Source: Pseudomonas sihuiensis
GTDB lineage: Bacteria > Pseudomonadota > Gammaproteobacteria > Pseudomonadales > Pseudomonadaceae
NCBI RefSeq assembly: GCF_900106015.1
Contig: NZ_LT629797.1
Coordinates: forward strand, 2,790,001 to 2,854,000
DNA: 64,000 nt
Direction of reading: 5' to 3'
In this document: positions 1 through 12,908 of the stretch, one piece after another
How positions within the stretch are numbered: position 1 is the first letter of the stretch
How the letters are laid out: each line of letters opens with the position of its first letter
Position numbers and translations under genes: made by a program
Notes under the pieces: generated by a model
The model's database searches: none
What the model was told of the DNA's origin: nothing
What the model saw: only the letters and a program-made list of their open reading frames with translations

Positions 1-229
1 AGCCCCCGCAAAACCTGGCCGGCGACCTTGCCGGCAGGGGTTGGCATTTGCGCAAAACTTAGCGTAGAGTGAACCCACTGTTTGCATGGGTCGCTGTGAA
101 TCGTGACTCTGGTGCAGCAGATCATCAAGATCCGCTACATCCCGCTCGACTTCTATTACTCCTTGCAACCAGTCTCAGCCCTCTATCTATGTGGAGGCTG
201 TCATCAACTCTAGTTTCAAGGAAAAAGAC

Positions 230-442
230 ATGTCGAATCGTCAGAACGGTACCGTCAAGTGGTTTAACGACGAGAAAGGTTTTGGTTTTATCACTCCCGA
301 AAGCGGTCCGGATCTGTTCGTGCACTTCCGCGCGATCGAAGGTAACGGCTTCAAGAGCCTGAAAGAAGGCCAGAAAGTCAGCTTCGTAGCTGTGCAAGGT
401 CAAAAAGGTATGCAGGCTGACCAGGTTCAAGTCCTGGGTTAA
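230..442 (+). CDS. CspA-family cold-shock protein
   Basis: A 70-residue single-domain OB-fold protein. It carries the RNP1-like KGFGFITPE and RNP2-like LFVHFRAI signatures that bind single-stranded RNA and DNA, so it is expected to act as an RNA chaperone or antiterminator in the cytoplasm. The reading frame stays open upstream to a GTG at 191, but the ATG at 230 has AAGGA about 8 nt before it and gives the usual CspA length and N-terminus ([12 protein letters not shown]). The roughly 200 bases before it hold no other gene I can support and probably contain a promoter and a long leader, as is common for csp genes; a TTGGCA/TAGAGT pair near 41-70 is a weak promoter candidate. A strong terminator follows directly. 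Confidence 0.95.
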   Translation: MSNRQNGTVKWFNDEKGFGFITPESGPDLFVHFRAIEGNGFKSLKEGQKVSFVAVQGQKGMQADQVQVLG

Positions 443-456
443 TCGCCGCCGCCTTG

Positions 457-489
457 AAAAACCCCTGATAACTGTCAGGGGTTTTTTTT
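457..489 (+). terminator. Rho-independent terminator of the cold-shock gene
   Basis: The inverted repeat CCCCTGA / TCAGGGG has a 6-nt loop and is extended by A/T pairs; a run of eight T follows. It lies 14 bases after the csp stop codon. Confidence 0.9.
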
Positions 490-563
490 GCCTGTCTTTC
501 CCGTAGCAGCGCCAGGTTACAGATAGCCCGCGCACATCTTTATATCGATCGCAAAGTCGCGGT

Positions 564-709
564 TAGCAGGCTGTTGAAAAACTACCTACGTTGCCATTGC
601 TGCGTTAAAAACAGGCTCAAAATGCTCATTTACAACTCGTAAACTCCGCTTTTTCGCCTGTTTTTGCCTTGCACTGGCTGCCTCGCCTACGTTTTTCAAC
701 GGCCTGCTA
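564..709. repeat. Palindromic intergenic repeat, copy 1 (about 146 bp)
   Basis: The ends are near-perfect inverted repeats: TAGCAGGCTGTTGAAAAAC on the left and its complement, with one mismatch, on the right. The interior is shared with 12361-12552 in the opposite orientation. There is no ORF inside. With the csp terminator it fills the 300-base gap before the RDD gene. The right end creates a TAGAAT string 30 nt before the next start codon, which could act as a -10 element. Confidence 0.8.
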
Positions 710-743
710 GAATGGCGCGCACTTTCGTCTCAGCGAGCCCATC

Positions 744-1241
744 ATGCCGAAACACCAGTTACGCCCGCAGGGTGACTTCCCCACTGCAGGGCCGATTCGT
801 CGCCTGGCGGCCCTCTTCTACGATTCTCTGCTCTGCGTGGCATTGATCATGGTGGTCACCCTGATCTATCAGCAGGGCATTTTGCGCCTGATCCACGGCG
901 GCGATAGGCTGATGGCCATGTCCGAAGCCGGCGCACTGGATAACGACCCGCTGCTTGCCAGCCTGGTGCTGCTGTCACTGTTCGCCTTCTTCGCCAAGTT
1001 CTGGACGCACAATGGCCAGACGCTGGGCATGCAGGCCTGGGGATTGCGCATTCAGAACGCCGACGGCAGCGCCATCGACCTGTGGCAGGCTCTGCTGCGC
1101 TTCGTGGTCGCCATTGGCTCCTGGCTGTTTGCCGGCCTGGGCTTTCTCTGGCTGCTGTGGGACAAGCAGGGCCGCACCTGGCACGACATCTACTCCGACA
1201 GCCGCGTGGTGCAACTGCCGAAGAACATTCACAAGAAGTAG
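744..1241 (+). CDS. RDD-family integral membrane protein
   Basis: 165 residues. The N-terminal RRLAALFYDSLLC holds the conserved Arg/Asp of the RDD family and starts the first membrane helix. Further hydrophobic segments lie near residues 70-90 and 115-140, with the typical NGQTLGMQAWGLRI stretch between them. The family is widespread and its biochemical role is poorly defined; some members have been linked to ion or proton exchange. The gene is convergent with lptG, and a shared hairpin separates them. The same gene sits next to lptG in other pseudomonads. Confidence 0.85.
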   Translation: MPKHQLRPQGDFPTAGPIRRLAALFYDSLLCVALIMVVTLIYQQGILRLIHGGDRLMAMSEAGALDNDPLLASLVLLSLFAFFAKFWTHNGQTLGMQAWGLRIQNADGSAIDLWQALLRFVVAIGSWLFAGLGFLWLLWDKQGRTWHDIYSDSRVVQLPKNIHKK

Positions 1242-1253
1242 TGGCGCAGATGC

Positions 1254-1282
1254 AAAAAAGCCGGTTCATCGAACCGGCTTTT
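1254..1282. terminator. Bidirectional terminator between the RDD gene and lptG
   Basis: AAAAAAGCCGGTTC and GAACCGGCTTTT form a stem with A/T tails on both sides, so it can stop transcription from both convergent genes. Confidence 0.85.
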
Positions 1283-1301
1283 CATGCCCACGACAATCTG
1301 C

Positions 1302-2358
1302 TCAACCGGCACGCCGCAGCAACCACACCCCGGCCAGGGCACAGATACCGGCCGGCACCAGCACCGCCAGCAGCGGCGAGAAACCGAACAGCAGGCTCGA
1401 TGGGCCGAGCAGGTCCTGGGCAATACGGAAGATGAAACCCACCAGCACCCCCGTGAACACACGCTGCCCCAGGGTCACCGAGCGCAGCGGGCCGAAGATG
1501 AAGGAAATCGCCATCAATACCAGCGCGCCGGTTACCAGTGGCTGCAGCACCTTGGTCCAAAATGCCAGCCAGTAGCGCGCGTTATTCAACCCCTGCTCGC
1601 CCAGATAATGGATGTACTGCCACAGCCCGGTGACCGACAGCGCCTCGGGCTCCATCACGACAGTGCCGAGCAGTTCCGGATTGAGCTCGATATCCCAGCG
1701 CTCTTCAGGCTGGTTGATCACCTCGGAGCGATCCTCATGCAGCACGGTGGTCTGCACATTGCGCAGCATCCAGTGGCTGTCCCGGTACTCGGCACGACGG
1801 GCAAAGCTGGCCGAGAGCAGGCGACGCTCGTCATCGAAGCGATAACGCGTCACCCCCAACAGGATGCCATTGGGCTGCACGGCGTTGATATGCACGTACT
1901 CCTGGCCCTGGCGATGCCACATGCCACGCTTGGAGCTTTGCGCCGCGCCACCGCCCTGGGCCAATGCGCGATCCGCCTGGGCCTGATTCTCGGTCAGCGG
2001 CGCGACGTATTCGCCGATCAGAATACCGGCCAGCATCAGCACCAGCATGGGTTTCATCACCGCCCAGACGATACGCCCGATGGAGACACCGGCGGCGCGC
2101 ATGATGGTCAGCTCACTGTTGCTGGCCAGCGTACCGAGGCCGATCAGGCAACCGATCAGCGCCGCCATCGGCAGCATTTCATAGGCGCGGCGCGGCGCCG
2201 TCAGCAGCACATACCAGAGCACCTGACCCAGGCCATAGTCGCCCTTGTTGAGGTCGCTGAGCTCGTCGATGAAGGCGAACAGCAATGCCAGCCCGAGAAT
2301 GATCCCCAGTACTGCCAGAATGGCGAAGAACACCTGTGTGCCGATGTAGCGATCCAAC

Positions 2359-2366
<8 letters not shown>
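1302..2366 (-). CDS. lptG: LptG, LPS-export ABC transporter permease
   Basis: About 354 residues of the YjgP/YjgQ family. Three N-terminal membrane helices are followed by a periplasmic beta-jellyroll region (about residues 130-260) and three C-terminal helices. LptF, LptG and LptB form the inner-membrane complex that extracts lipopolysaccharide and feeds it to LptC/A/D. I chose the internal ATG at 2366 (MAKLDRYIGTQV), which matches the family N-terminus; the eight upstream residues would lie inside lptF. The start overlaps the lptF stop codon by 8 nt, so translation is probably coupled. Confidence 0.93.
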
Positions 2367-5114
<2,748 letters not shown>

Positions 5115-5137
5115 TCCAGCATCCGGGCCATGCTCGT

Positions 5138-5196
5138 GTAGGAGCGGCTTCAGCCGCGATAATTTGCGATGAAATCGCGGATTAATCCGCTCCTAC
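5138..5196. repeat. REP-type palindrome between pepA and holC
   Basis: GTAGGAGCGG ... CCGCTCCTAC are the outer arms, with a nested CCGCGAT/ATCGCGG pair. It belongs to the GTAGGAGC family of Pseudomonas extragenic palindromes seen elsewhere in this window. Confidence 0.75.
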
Positions 5197-5234
5197 AACA
5201 TCCAGCCCATTACCCTCCAACCGTTGAAAACCGA

Positions 5235-5654
5235 ATGCCCAGAATCGAGTTCTACGTTCTCTCCTCCAACGACGCCGTGGGCCGCCTGCGCGCCGCCTGC
5301 CAACTGGCGCTCAAGGCCTGGAGTGCCGGCCTGCCGGTGTTCGTTCGCGGCAGCGACGAGGCGCAGTGTGGTGAACTCGACGAACTGCTGTGGACATTCA
5401 AAGCCGAACGCTTTGTACCCCATGACCTGCACCATGAAGCGCCACTGTCACCCGTGGTATTGGGCATCGACGAAGTGCCGAGTAGCGAGCAGGGCGTGCT
5501 GATCAACCTCGGCAGCAGCCTGTCGCCGCATGTCGAGCGCTTTTCCCGCATTATCGAGATCGTCAATCAGCAGCCTGAACTGCTCAACGCCTGTCGCGAG
5601 AATTTCCGTACCTATCGCCAGCGCGGGTATGATCCGCAACGCGTCGAACTTTAG
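5235..5654 (+). CDS. holC: DNA polymerase III chi subunit
   Basis: 139 residues. The MPRIEFYVLSS start and the C-terminal FRTYRQRGYDPQRVEL are typical of HolC. Chi binds SSB and, with psi, links the clamp loader to SSB-coated DNA on the lagging strand. The frame is open upstream to 5169, but those residues lie in the REP sequence. ATG 5235 gives the family start and length. The pepA-holC-hypothetical-valS order is conserved in Pseudomonas. Confidence 0.9.
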   Translation: MPRIEFYVLSSNDAVGRLRAACQLALKAWSAGLPVFVRGSDEAQCGELDELLWTFKAERFVPHDLHHEAPLSPVVLGIDEVPSSEQGVLINLGSSLSPHVERFSRIIEIVNQQPELLNACRENFRTYRQRGYDPQRVEL

Positions 5655-5714
5655 TGTCCGTGCACGCTCACAACACAAGCCATTCCAGCCCCTTTTCTCG
5701 CTGCGCCGATGATC

Positions 5715-6137
5715 ATGGACACCCCCAAGCCTCCGCAAAAACCTGCTCAACTGCTGCACGACCTGGAGTCGATTCGCGAGCTGCTGGGCGATAACGGCAG
5801 TGAACCACCGCTGCTGATCGACTCGCTGGACCCGGACAGCATTCCGGTACTGTCCGATATCGTCAGCGCGCCGCCTGGCCCGCCGCCGCCCTTTCATGCC
5901 ACGCCGACGCCCAAACCAACGCCAGCCCCGCAGCCAGCGCCAAGCACGCTGCGCGAGCGCATCGAGCCGCGCCTGCCTGACAGCACCCGCGATCTGCAGC
6001 ATGTGCATGGCGAACTGCGCGCCGCTGCGCAACTGATCCTGCAGGACGTGATCGACGATTTCGTGCCGCAGATCGAGGCTGAACTCAAGCGCCGCCTCGA
6101 AGCCCGCCTGCCGCGTCTGCTGCCTCCACGCAAGTAA
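5715..6137 (+). CDS. Conserved hypothetical protein between holC and valS
   Basis: About 140 residues. The N-terminus is acidic (residues 10-50), the middle is a proline-rich linker (about 55-80), and the C-terminus is an amphipathic helical region (about 95-140, rich in Leu, Glu and Arg). The layout, an acidic head, a Pro linker and a helical oligomerisation-like tail, suggests a scaffold or adaptor, but that is inference. No enzymatic motif is visible. ATG 5709 and ATG 5715 are both possible; the second is preferred only because it is the common N-terminus type. It occupies the conserved slot between holC and valS in Pseudomonas. Confidence 0.7.
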   Translation: MDTPKPPQKPAQLLHDLESIRELLGDNGSEPPLLIDSLDPDSIPVLSDIVSAPPGPPPPFHATPTPKPTPAPQPAPSTLRERIEPRLPDSTRDLQHVHGELRAAAQLILQDVIDDFVPQIEAELKRRLEARLPRLLPPRK

Positions 6138-6147
6138 GCCCTGCCCT

Positions 6148-6219
6148 GTAGGAGCCCCGCCCCGGGGCGAATGCCAGACAGCAAAGAGCAAAAGCTTCGC
6201 CCCGAGGCGGGGCTCCTAC
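6148..6219. repeat. REP-type palindrome upstream of valS
   Basis: GTAGGAGCCCCGCC and GGCGGGGCTCCTAC form the outer arms. An inner GGGGCGAA/TTCGCCCC pair gives a long cruciform-capable element. The same sequence type recurs at 41750-42060. Confidence 0.75.
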
Positions 6220-6316
6220 AAAAGGTCTGCTCTGCCGCGCGGGGCTTATGGCTTGGCGCTCAGAAGCGGTATACTTGTCGGCTTTTCCGATCAGCCGTCA
6301 AAGGGTCCCGCCGCGC

Positions 6317-9148
6317 ATGGACAAGACCTACCAGCCGCACGCCATTGAAACCGCCCTGTACCAGAACTGGGAAGCCAAGGGCTATTTCGCCCCGCAAGGC
6401 TCGGGCGAGCCCTACACCATCATGATCCCGCCGCCGAACGTCACCGGCAGCCTGCACATGGGCCACGGCTTCAACAACTCGATCATGGACTGCCTGATCC
6501 GCTTCCGCCGCATGCAGGGCCGCAATACCCTGTGGCAGCCAGGCACCGACCACGCGGGTATCGCCACGCAGATGGTGGTCGAGCGCCAGTTGGCCGCCGA
6601 TGGCATCGGTCGCCACGACCTGGGCCGCGAGAAATTCCTCGAGAAAGTCTGGGAGTGGAAGGAACAGTCCGGCGGCACCATCACCCGCCAGATCCGTCGC
6701 CTGGGCAGCTCGGTGGACTGGTCGCGCGAGCGCTTCACCATGGACGAAGGTCTGTCCGAAGCCGTGAAAGAAGCCTTCGTCCGCCTGCACGAGGACGGCC
6801 TGATCTATCGTGGCAAGCGCCTGGTCAACTGGGACACCAAGTTCCACACCGCGATTTCCGACCTCGAAGTGGAAAACCACGACGAGAAAGGCCACCTGTG
6901 GAACCTGCGCTACCCGCTGGCCGATGGCAAGAAAACCGCTGAAGGCAAGGACTACCTGATCGTCGCCACCACCCGTCCGGAAACCATGCTCGGCGACTCC
7001 GCCGTGGCCGTGCACCCGGAAGACGAGCGCTACAAGGCGCTGATCGGCAGCTACATCGAACTGCCGCTGGTGGGCCGGCGCATCCCGATCATCGCCGACG
7101 ACTACTGCGATCCCGAGTTCGGCACCGGCTGCGTGAAGATCACCCCGGCGCACGACTTCAATGACTACGAAGTGGGCAAGCGCCACAACCTGCCGCTGAT
7201 CAACATCTTCGACAAGAACGCTGCCGTGCTGGCCACCGCCCAGGTGTTCAACCTCGATGGCAGCGTCAACGAGCAGATCGAAGCGAACATTCCAGCGCAG
7301 TTCGCCGGTCTGGATCGCTTCGAGGCGCGCAAGCAGATCGTCGCCGCCTTCGAGGCTGCCGGCCTGCTGGAGAAGATCGAAGACCACGCCCTGAAAGTGC
7401 CGAAAGGCGACCGCTCCGGCACCGTTATCGAGCCGTGGCTGACCGACCAGTGGTACGTCTCCACCAAGCCGCTGGCCGAGAAAGCCATCGCCGTGGTCGA
7501 GAGCGGTGAAATCCAGTTCGTGCCCAAGCAGTACGAGAACATGTACTTCAGCTGGATGCGTGACATCCAGGACTGGTGCATCAGCCGTCAGCTGTGGTGG
7601 GGCCACCGCATTCCGGCCTGGTACGACGATGCCGGCAACGTCTACGTCGGCCGTGACGAAGCGGAAGTGCGCGCCAAGCACAACCTCGGCGATGCCAACC
7701 TGCGCCAGGACGAAGACGTGCTCGACACCTGGTTCAGCTCCGGCCTGTGGACCTTCTCCACCCTCGGCTGGCCGCAGCAGACCGATTTTCTCAAGACCTT
7801 CCACCCAACGGATGTCTTGGTGACGGGCTTCGACATCATATTCTTCTGGGTCGCCCGGATGATCATGCTGTCGACCCACCTGACCGGGCAGATCCCGTTC
7901 AAGACCGTGTACGTGCACGGTCTGGTGCGCGACGGTCAGGGCCAGAAAATGTCCAAGTCCAAGGGCAACGTGCTCGACCCACTGGACATCGTCGACGGCA
8001 TCGACCTCGAAGCCCTGGTGGCCAAGCGCACCAGCGGCATGATGCAGCCCAAGCTGGCCGAGAAGATCGCCAAGCAAACCCGCGCCGAATTCCCCGAAGG
8101 CATCGCCGCCTACGGCACCGACGCCCTGCGCTTCACCAACCTGGCGCTGGCCTCCACCGGCCGCGACATCAAGTTCGACATGGGCCGCGTCGAGGGCTAC
8201 CGCAACTTCTGCAACAAGCTGTGGAACGCCGCCAACTTCGTTATCGAGAACACCGATAACCAGGACACCGGCATCAATGGCGAAACCGTAGACCTGTCGC
8301 CGGTAGACCGCTGGATCATCTCCGCCCTGCAGCGCTGCGAGGCTGACGTGACCCGCCACCTCGATGCCTTCCGCTTCGACCTGGCCGCCCAGGCCTTGTA
8401 CGAGTTCATCTGGGACGAGTACTGCGCCTGGTACCTGGAACTGGTGAAGCCCGTTCTGTGGGACGAAAACGCGCCGATCGAGCGCCAGCGCGGCACCCGC
8501 CGCACCCTGGTGCGCGTGCTGGAAGTGATCCTGCGCCTGGCCCACCCGTTCATGCCCTTTATCACCGAAGAAATCTGGCAGCGCATCAAGGCCCAGGCTG
8601 GCGTCAGCGGCGAGACCATCATGCTGCAGGCCTGGCCGGTGGCCAACGAAAGCCGCATCGACACCGCTGCCGAAGGTGACATCGAGTGGGTCAAGCAACT
8701 GATGCTCGGCGTACGGCAGATTCGTGGCGAGATGAAAATCTCCATGGCCAAGCGCATCGACATCATCGTCGCCAACGCCAGTGCCGAGGACCTGCGCCGC
8801 CTGGCCGACTTCGAGCCGCTGCTGAGCAAACTGGCCAAGCTGGAGTCGGTGCGCGTGCTGGCTGCCGGTGAAGAAGCGCCGATGTCCGCCACCACTCTGG
8901 TCGGCGAGATGGAAGTGCTGGTGCCGATGGCCGGGCTGATCGACAAGGACGCCGAACTGGCGCGCCTGGACAAGGAAATCGGCCGTCTGCAAGGCGAAGT
9001 GCAGCGCGTCGGCGGCAAGCTGAGCAACCAGGGCTTCGTCGCCAAGGCCCCGGCCGAAGTGCTCGATAAAGAGCGCGCCAAACTGGCCGAGGCCGAACAG
9101 GCCCTGGCCAAGATGGTCGAGCAGCGCGGCAAGATCGCCGCACTCTGA
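6317..9148 (+). CDS. valS: Valyl-tRNA synthetase
   Basis: 943 residues, class I aminoacyl-tRNA synthetase charging tRNA-Val. The HIGH motif appears as HMGH at residues 47-50 in [14 protein letters not shown]. The KMSKS loop is at about residue 544 ([10 protein letters not shown]). The CP1 editing domain lies between them. The C-terminal coiled coil typical of ValRS runs from about residue 880 ([15 protein letters not shown] onward). ATG 6317 was chosen over the upstream 6248 start because it gives the family N-terminus [18 protein letters not shown] string at 6270-6275 may be its -10 box. A strong terminator follows. Confidence 0.97.
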   Translation: MDKTYQPHAIETALYQNWEAKGYFAPQGSGEPYTIMIPPPNVTGSLHMGHGFNNSIMDCLIRFRRMQGRNTLWQPGTDHAGIATQMVVERQLAADGIGRHDLGREKFLEKVWEWKEQSGGTITRQIRRLGSSVDWSRERFTMDEGLSEAVKEAFVRLHEDGLIYRGKRLVNWDTKFHTAISDLEVENHDEKGHLWNLRYPLADGKKTAEGKDYLIVATTRPETMLGDSAVAVHPEDERYKALIGSYIELPLVGRRIPIIADDYCDPEFGTGCVKITPAHDFNDYEVGKRHNLPLINIFDKNAAVLATAQVFNLDGSVNEQIEANIPAQFAGLDRFEARKQIVAAFEAAGLLEKIEDHALKVPKGDRSGTVIEPWLTDQWYVSTKPLAEKAIAVVESGEIQFVPKQYENMYFSWMRDIQDWCISRQLWWGHRIPAWYDDAGNVYVGRDEAEVRAKHNLGDANLRQDEDVLDTWFSSGLWTFSTLGWPQQTDFLKTFHPTDVLVTGFDIIFFWVARMIMLSTHLTGQIPFKTVYVHGLVRDGQGQKMSKSKGNVLDPLDIVDGIDLEALVAKRTSGMMQPKLAEKIAKQTRAEFPEGIAAYGTDALRFTNLALASTGRDIKFDMGRVEGYRNFCNKLWNAANFVIENTDNQDTGINGETVDLSPVDRWIISALQRCEADVTRHLDAFRFDLAAQALYEFIWDEYCAWYLELVKPVLWDENAPIERQRGTRRTLVRVLEVILRLAHPFMPFITEEIWQRIKAQAGVSGETIMLQAWPVANESRIDTAAEGDIEWVKQLMLGVRQIRGEMKISMAKRIDIIVANASAEDLRRLADFEPLLSKLAKLESVRVLAAGEEAPMSATTLVGEMEVLVPMAGLIDKDAELARLDKEIGRLQGEVQRVGGKLSNQGFVAKAPAEVLDKERAKLAEAEQALAKMVEQRGKIAAL

Positions 9149-9168
9149 TCACCGCGCGACACCCACAG

Positions 9169-9202
9169 ACCCGCGCCCCAACCGGCGCGGGTTTGTTTTT
9201 TT
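9169..9202 (+). terminator. Rho-independent terminator of valS
   Basis: ACCCGCGCC / GGCGCGGGT is a 9-bp stem with a short loop, followed by TTGTTTTTTT. It begins about 20 bases after the valS stop. Confidence 0.9.
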
Positions 9203-9366
9203 GGGAAGGGCATCAGCCCAGCTCGTAGGGTGGGCTTCAGCCCACAATCGGTACTGCGCCTCAACTGAGCCGCCCTCGCAAAGCCCGTCCAACAACAGGC
9301 TTGGCCTTTTCATAAGAGCGCCTTCCCGGCCTCTACCCCTTGTTTGATCGATCTCCCGGAACACCC

Positions 9367-10797
9367 ATGACTGCCCGCTCCCCTTCCCTGCTCGACGCCT
9401 TGCTGCCAATTGGCGTGCTCGTCGTGCTGCTCAGCCTCTCCGTTTACCTGTTCGGCGACAGCTCCTCCAGCGGCCCGAACCAGATCGCCCTGATGAGCGC
9501 CGCCTTCGTCGCCGGCCTGGTCGGCCTGAAGAACGGCCTGCGCTGGGCCGAGATCGAGGAAGGCATACTCGCTGGCATCCATATGGCGATGAAGGCCAAC
9601 CTGATTCTGCTGGCGGTCGGCGCGCTGATCGGCACCTGGATTCTCGCCGGCACGGTGCCGACCATGATCTGGCTGGGCCTGAAGCTGATCAGCGCCGAGT
9701 ACTTCTACCTCACCAGTTGCCTGATCTGCGCGCTCACCGCGCTGTCGATCGGCAGCTCCTGGACGGTGGCCGGCACCCTCGGCATCGGCCTGATGGGCGT
9801 GGCGGCCGGGTTGGGCCTGGACCCGGCGATCACCGCCGGAGCGATCATTTCCGGCGCCTACTTCGGCGACAAGCTGTCGCCATTGTCGGACACCACCAAC
9901 CTGGCCCCGGCCGCTGCCGGCGCCGAGCTGTTCGCGCATATCCGCAACATGCTGCGTACCACTGTGCCGGCGCTGCTGATCGCCCTGGTGATCTTCTTCG
10001 CCCTCGGCCAGCAGGCCAGCGCCGAACATGACACCAGCCGTATCGCCGAGGTGCTGACCGCGCTGGAGGCACAGTTCAACCTCGGCTGGCACCTGCTGCT
10101 GCCGGTAGCCTTCCTGCTGCTGCTCGCGGTGCGCCAGTGGGCGGCCTTCCCCGCGGTATTTCTCGCCGCCCTGCTCGGGGCGGTGTTCGCCGTTGTGTTC
10201 CAGCCAGAGGTGATGGCGCGCCTGGCTGACCCACAAGCTGGCGGCCTGGCGCCGCTGAAGACGGTATGGAGCGCGCTGTTCGCCGGCTACGAGTCGGCAA
10301 GCGGCAACGCCGAGCTGGACGGCCTGCTGTCCAAGGGCGGCATGGCCAGCATGCTCACCACGGTGTGGCTGATCATCTGCGCCATGTGCTTCGGCGGCGT
10401 GCTGGAGCGCCTTGGCCTGCTGCAACGCCTGCTAAAAAGCGCGCTACGCCTGGTGCGCAGCGACAGCGGCCTGGTCGCCAGCACCATCACCACCACCATC
10501 GGTACCAACATCATCACTGCCGACCAGTACATCGCCCTGGTGCTGCCCGGGCGCATGTACCGTGCCGAATACGAGAAACGCGGCCTGACGCCGACCAATC
10601 TGTCGCGCGCGCTGGAAGACGGCGGCACCCTGACCTCGGTGCTGGTGCCGTGGAACACCTGCGGCGCCTATATGGCCGCGACTCTCGGCGTCGCCACCCT
10701 GAGCTACCTGCCGTACTGCTTCTTCAACCTGATCATGCCGGTACTGGCCATCGCCCTCGCCTACCTGCTGCCACCCAAGCCGCAGACTGCCGCGTGA
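9367..10797 (+). CDS. nhaC: NhaC-type Na+/H+ antiporter
   Basis: 476 residues with about 11-12 hydrophobic segments. The central motif SGAYFGDKLSPLSDTTNLAPA is characteristic of the NhaC family, where Asp and Ser/Thr residues line the ion path. It is expected to expel Na+ (or a related cation or organic acid) in exchange for protons at the inner membrane; some NhaC members exchange malate and lactate. ATG 9367 follows the hydrophilic start MTARSPSLLDALLPIG. The second antiporter gene follows after 181 bases, so the two may be functionally linked but need not share a transcript. Confidence 0.85.
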   Translation: MTARSPSLLDALLPIGVLVVLLSLSVYLFGDSSSSGPNQIALMSAAFVAGLVGLKNGLRWAEIEEGILAGIHMAMKANLILLAVGALIGTWILAGTVPTMIWLGLKLISAEYFYLTSCLICALTALSIGSSWTVAGTLGIGLMGVAAGLGLDPAITAGAIISGAYFGDKLSPLSDTTNLAPAAAGAELFAHIRNMLRTTVPALLIALVIFFALGQQASAEHDTSRIAEVLTALEAQFNLGWHLLLPVAFLLLLAVRQWAAFPAVFLAALLGAVFAVVFQPEVMARLADPQAGGLAPLKTVWSALFAGYESASGNAELDGLLSKGGMASMLTTVWLIICAMCFGGVLERLGLLQRLLKSALRLVRSDSGLVASTITTTIGTNIITADQYIALVLPGRMYRAEYEKRGLTPTNLSRALEDGGTLTSVLVPWNTCGAYMAATLGVATLSYLPYCFFNLIMPVLAIALAYLLPPKPQTAA

Positions 10798-10978
10798 TCC
10801 GTTTCGGGCCGGCCAGTGCACCGGCTCGAACTCCTCATTAGGTAGCAAAGCGCTCATCTCTTTGCTCTTTTCGCTATAAAAACCTTCCCTTTTTCCAATT
10901 GTTTCAGGCATCTTCACCCGCCTGGCAGCCCCCCTCCGGCACGTCCCAACCAATAAGAATCAGAACGGAACTCCGAAC

Positions 10979-12355
10979 ATGTATGCGTTGATGGCACTCG
11001 TCTTCGTCCTCGGCTACCTGTGCATTGCACTCGAGCACCCGTTAAAGATCGACAAGGCAGCGTCCGCCCTGCTCACAGCCGTGATCGCCTGGACCCTGCT
11101 GGTTCTTGGCGCCGACAACATCCTGCCATTGCTCGGCACCGGTACGGCCGGCGCCAGCACCAACTCCCATCATGTGGTCGAGGAACTGCGCCACCACCTC
11201 GGCGAGATCTCCGAGATCCTGTTCTTCCTCATGGGCGCGATGACCATCGTCGAGCTGATCGATGCCCATGAAGGTTTCAAGGTCATCACCGACCGCATCC
11301 GCACTCACAAACGCGTGCATCTGCTGTGGCTGGTGGGGTTGATCACCTTCTTCCTGTCCGCCGCACTGGACAACCTGGCCACTACCATCGTGATGATCTC
11401 GCTGCTGCGCAAGCTGATCGCCGACCGCCACGAGCGCTGGTTCTACGCCGGTATCGTGGTCATCGCCGCCAACGCCGGCGGCGCCTGGTCGCCAATTGGT
11501 GACGTCACCACCACCATGCTGTGGATCGGCAATCAGGTCACCGCCACCGGCATCATCACCAAGCTGTTCCTGCCCAGCCTGGTCTGCCTGCTGGTACCGC
11601 TGCTGATCATGAGCTTTCGCCTCAAGGGTGAAGTGGCCGAACCGCGCATCAAGGAAAGCGCCGAAAGCCGCCGCGACCCGACCACGCCCTTCGAGCGTAA
11701 TCTGGTGTTCTGCCTGGGCCTGGGTGTACTGATCTTCGTGCCTGTGTTCAAGACCATCACTCACCTGCCGCCATACATGGGCATCCTCTTCGGCCTCAGC
11801 CTGCTGTGGATCACCACCGAGATCATCCACCGCAGCAAGAACAGCGAAGACAAGGATCCACTGTCGGTAGTGGGTGTATTGCGCCGTATCGACATCACCA
11901 GCGTGCTGTTCTTCCTCGGCATCCTGCTGGCGGTTTCCGCGCTGTCCAGCGCCGGTCACCTGATCCAGGTGGCGACGCTGCTCAAGGACAGCCTGGGCAA
12001 TGTCTACAGCATCGCCATTTCCATCGGTGTGCTCTCGGCCGTGGTGGACAACGTGCCGATGGTTGCCGGTGCCATGAAGATGTATCCGCTGGTCAGCCCG
12101 GAAAACCTGGCGGCGGCCGCAGCGAACGAGCTGCCATGGCTGCGTAACTTCGTGGTCAACGGCAACTTCTGGGAAATGCTCGCCTACTGCGCCGGCACCG
12201 GCGGCAGCTGCCTGATCATCGGTTCGGCTGCTGGCGTGGCCGCCATGGGCATGGAGAAGATCAACTTCATCTGGTACCTGAAGAAGATCAGCGGCCTGGC
12301 CTTCATCGGCTACCTAGCCGGTGCCGTCACCTATATGCTGATGTTCGCCGCCTGA
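10979..12355 (+). CDS. nhaD: NhaD-type Na+/H+ antiporter
   Basis: 458 residues, about 12 membrane helices, IT (ion transporter) superfamily. NhaD signatures include ALDNLATTIVMISLLRKL, the NAGGAWSPIGDVTTTMLWIGNQ stretch, and SAVVDNVPMVAGAMKMYPL near the C-terminus. The family confers Na+/Li+ resistance at alkaline pH. It lies downstream of an nhaC-type gene. The 181-base gap contains no clear terminator, and no sodium-responsive element can be named from sequence. Confidence 0.9.
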   Translation: MYALMALVFVLGYLCIALEHPLKIDKAASALLTAVIAWTLLVLGADNILPLLGTGTAGASTNSHHVVEELRHHLGEISEILFFLMGAMTIVELIDAHEGFKVITDRIRTHKRVHLLWLVGLITFFLSAALDNLATTIVMISLLRKLIADRHERWFYAGIVVIAANAGGAWSPIGDVTTTMLWIGNQVTATGIITKLFLPSLVCLLVPLLIMSFRLKGEVAEPRIKESAESRRDPTTPFERNLVFCLGLGVLIFVPVFKTITHLPPYMGILFGLSLLWITTEIIHRSKNSEDKDPLSVVGVLRRIDITSVLFFLGILLAVSALSSAGHLIQVATLLKDSLGNVYSIAISIGVLSAVVDNVPMVAGAMKMYPLVSPENLAAAAANELPWLRNFVVNGNFWEMLAYCAGTGGSCLIIGSAAGVAAMGMEKINFIWYLKKISGLAFIGYLAGAVTYMLMFAA

Positions 12356-12360
12356 TTGGA

Positions 12361-12552
12361 TAACAGGCCGTTGAAAAACGTAGGCGAGGCAGCCAGTGCA
12401 ATACCGATGGCGGCCCCACAAAAACAGGCGAAAAAAGCACTGGGCCCGCACTCGGGTTTACGAGTTGTAAATGAGCATTTTGATCGGACTCGCGCACGAG
12501 CCTGTTTTTAACGCAGCAATGGCAACGTAGGTAGTTTTTCAACAGCCTGTTA
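12361..12552. repeat. Palindromic intergenic repeat, copy 2 (about 192 bp)
   Basis: The terminal inverted repeats are TAACAGGCCGTTGAAAAAC and its complement with one mismatch. The body matches the reverse complement of 564-709. It differs by three extra blocks of roughly 14-17 bases (around 12401-12417, 12440-12455 and 12482-12497). There is no ORF inside. Confidence 0.8.
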
Positions 12553-12581
12553 AGGCGCTCGGATACGAACAGGGAGTCACC

Positions 12582-12878
12582 ATGCAGACGAGCAAGACCC
12601 GCACCAGTTTCTACCGTCGCCTCTACGTGGCCTGGCTGATCGACAGCGGCCAGGCCGTCAGCGTGCCGGCACTGATGGACGCCACCGGCATGCCCCGACG
12701 CACCGCACAGGACACCCTTGCTGCACTGGCCGAGCTGGATATCGACTGCCAGTTCGAGCAGAGCGAGGGTGAACGCAACAACGCCGGCCACTACCAGATT
12801 CGCGACTGGGGCCCGATCGACAAACGCTGGATCGCCGCCAACCTGCAGCAGATCAAAACCACGCTCGGTTATCCCTGA
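12582..12878 (+). CDS. Small winged helix-turn-helix protein
   Basis: 98 residues. SVPALMDATGMPRRTAQDTLAAL reads as a helix-turn-helix, and the following WGPIDKRWIAANLQQIKTTLGYP is the conserved tail of a small Proteobacterial winged-helix family. A good AGGGAG site precedes the ATG. It is likely a DNA-binding regulator; the target is unknown. The next permease gene starts 30 bases after its stop, so co-transcription is plausible. Confidence 0.75.
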   Translation: MQTSKTRTSFYRRLYVAWLIDSGQAVSVPALMDATGMPRRTAQDTLAALAELDIDCQFEQSEGERNNAGHYQIRDWGPIDKRWIAANLQQIKTTLGYP

Positions 12879-12908
12879 AATAATCGCTCCACACCTCTTG
12901 GAGCTGCG

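Noticed and set aside
1..229. Possible gene fragment before the cold-shock gene
   Set aside because: Frames here are short or shadow csp. Only a promoter and leader region is likely.
6260..8992. 910-codon minus-strand ORF opposite valS
   Set aside because: Shadow of the valyl-tRNA synthetase gene. The composition is unlike a real protein.
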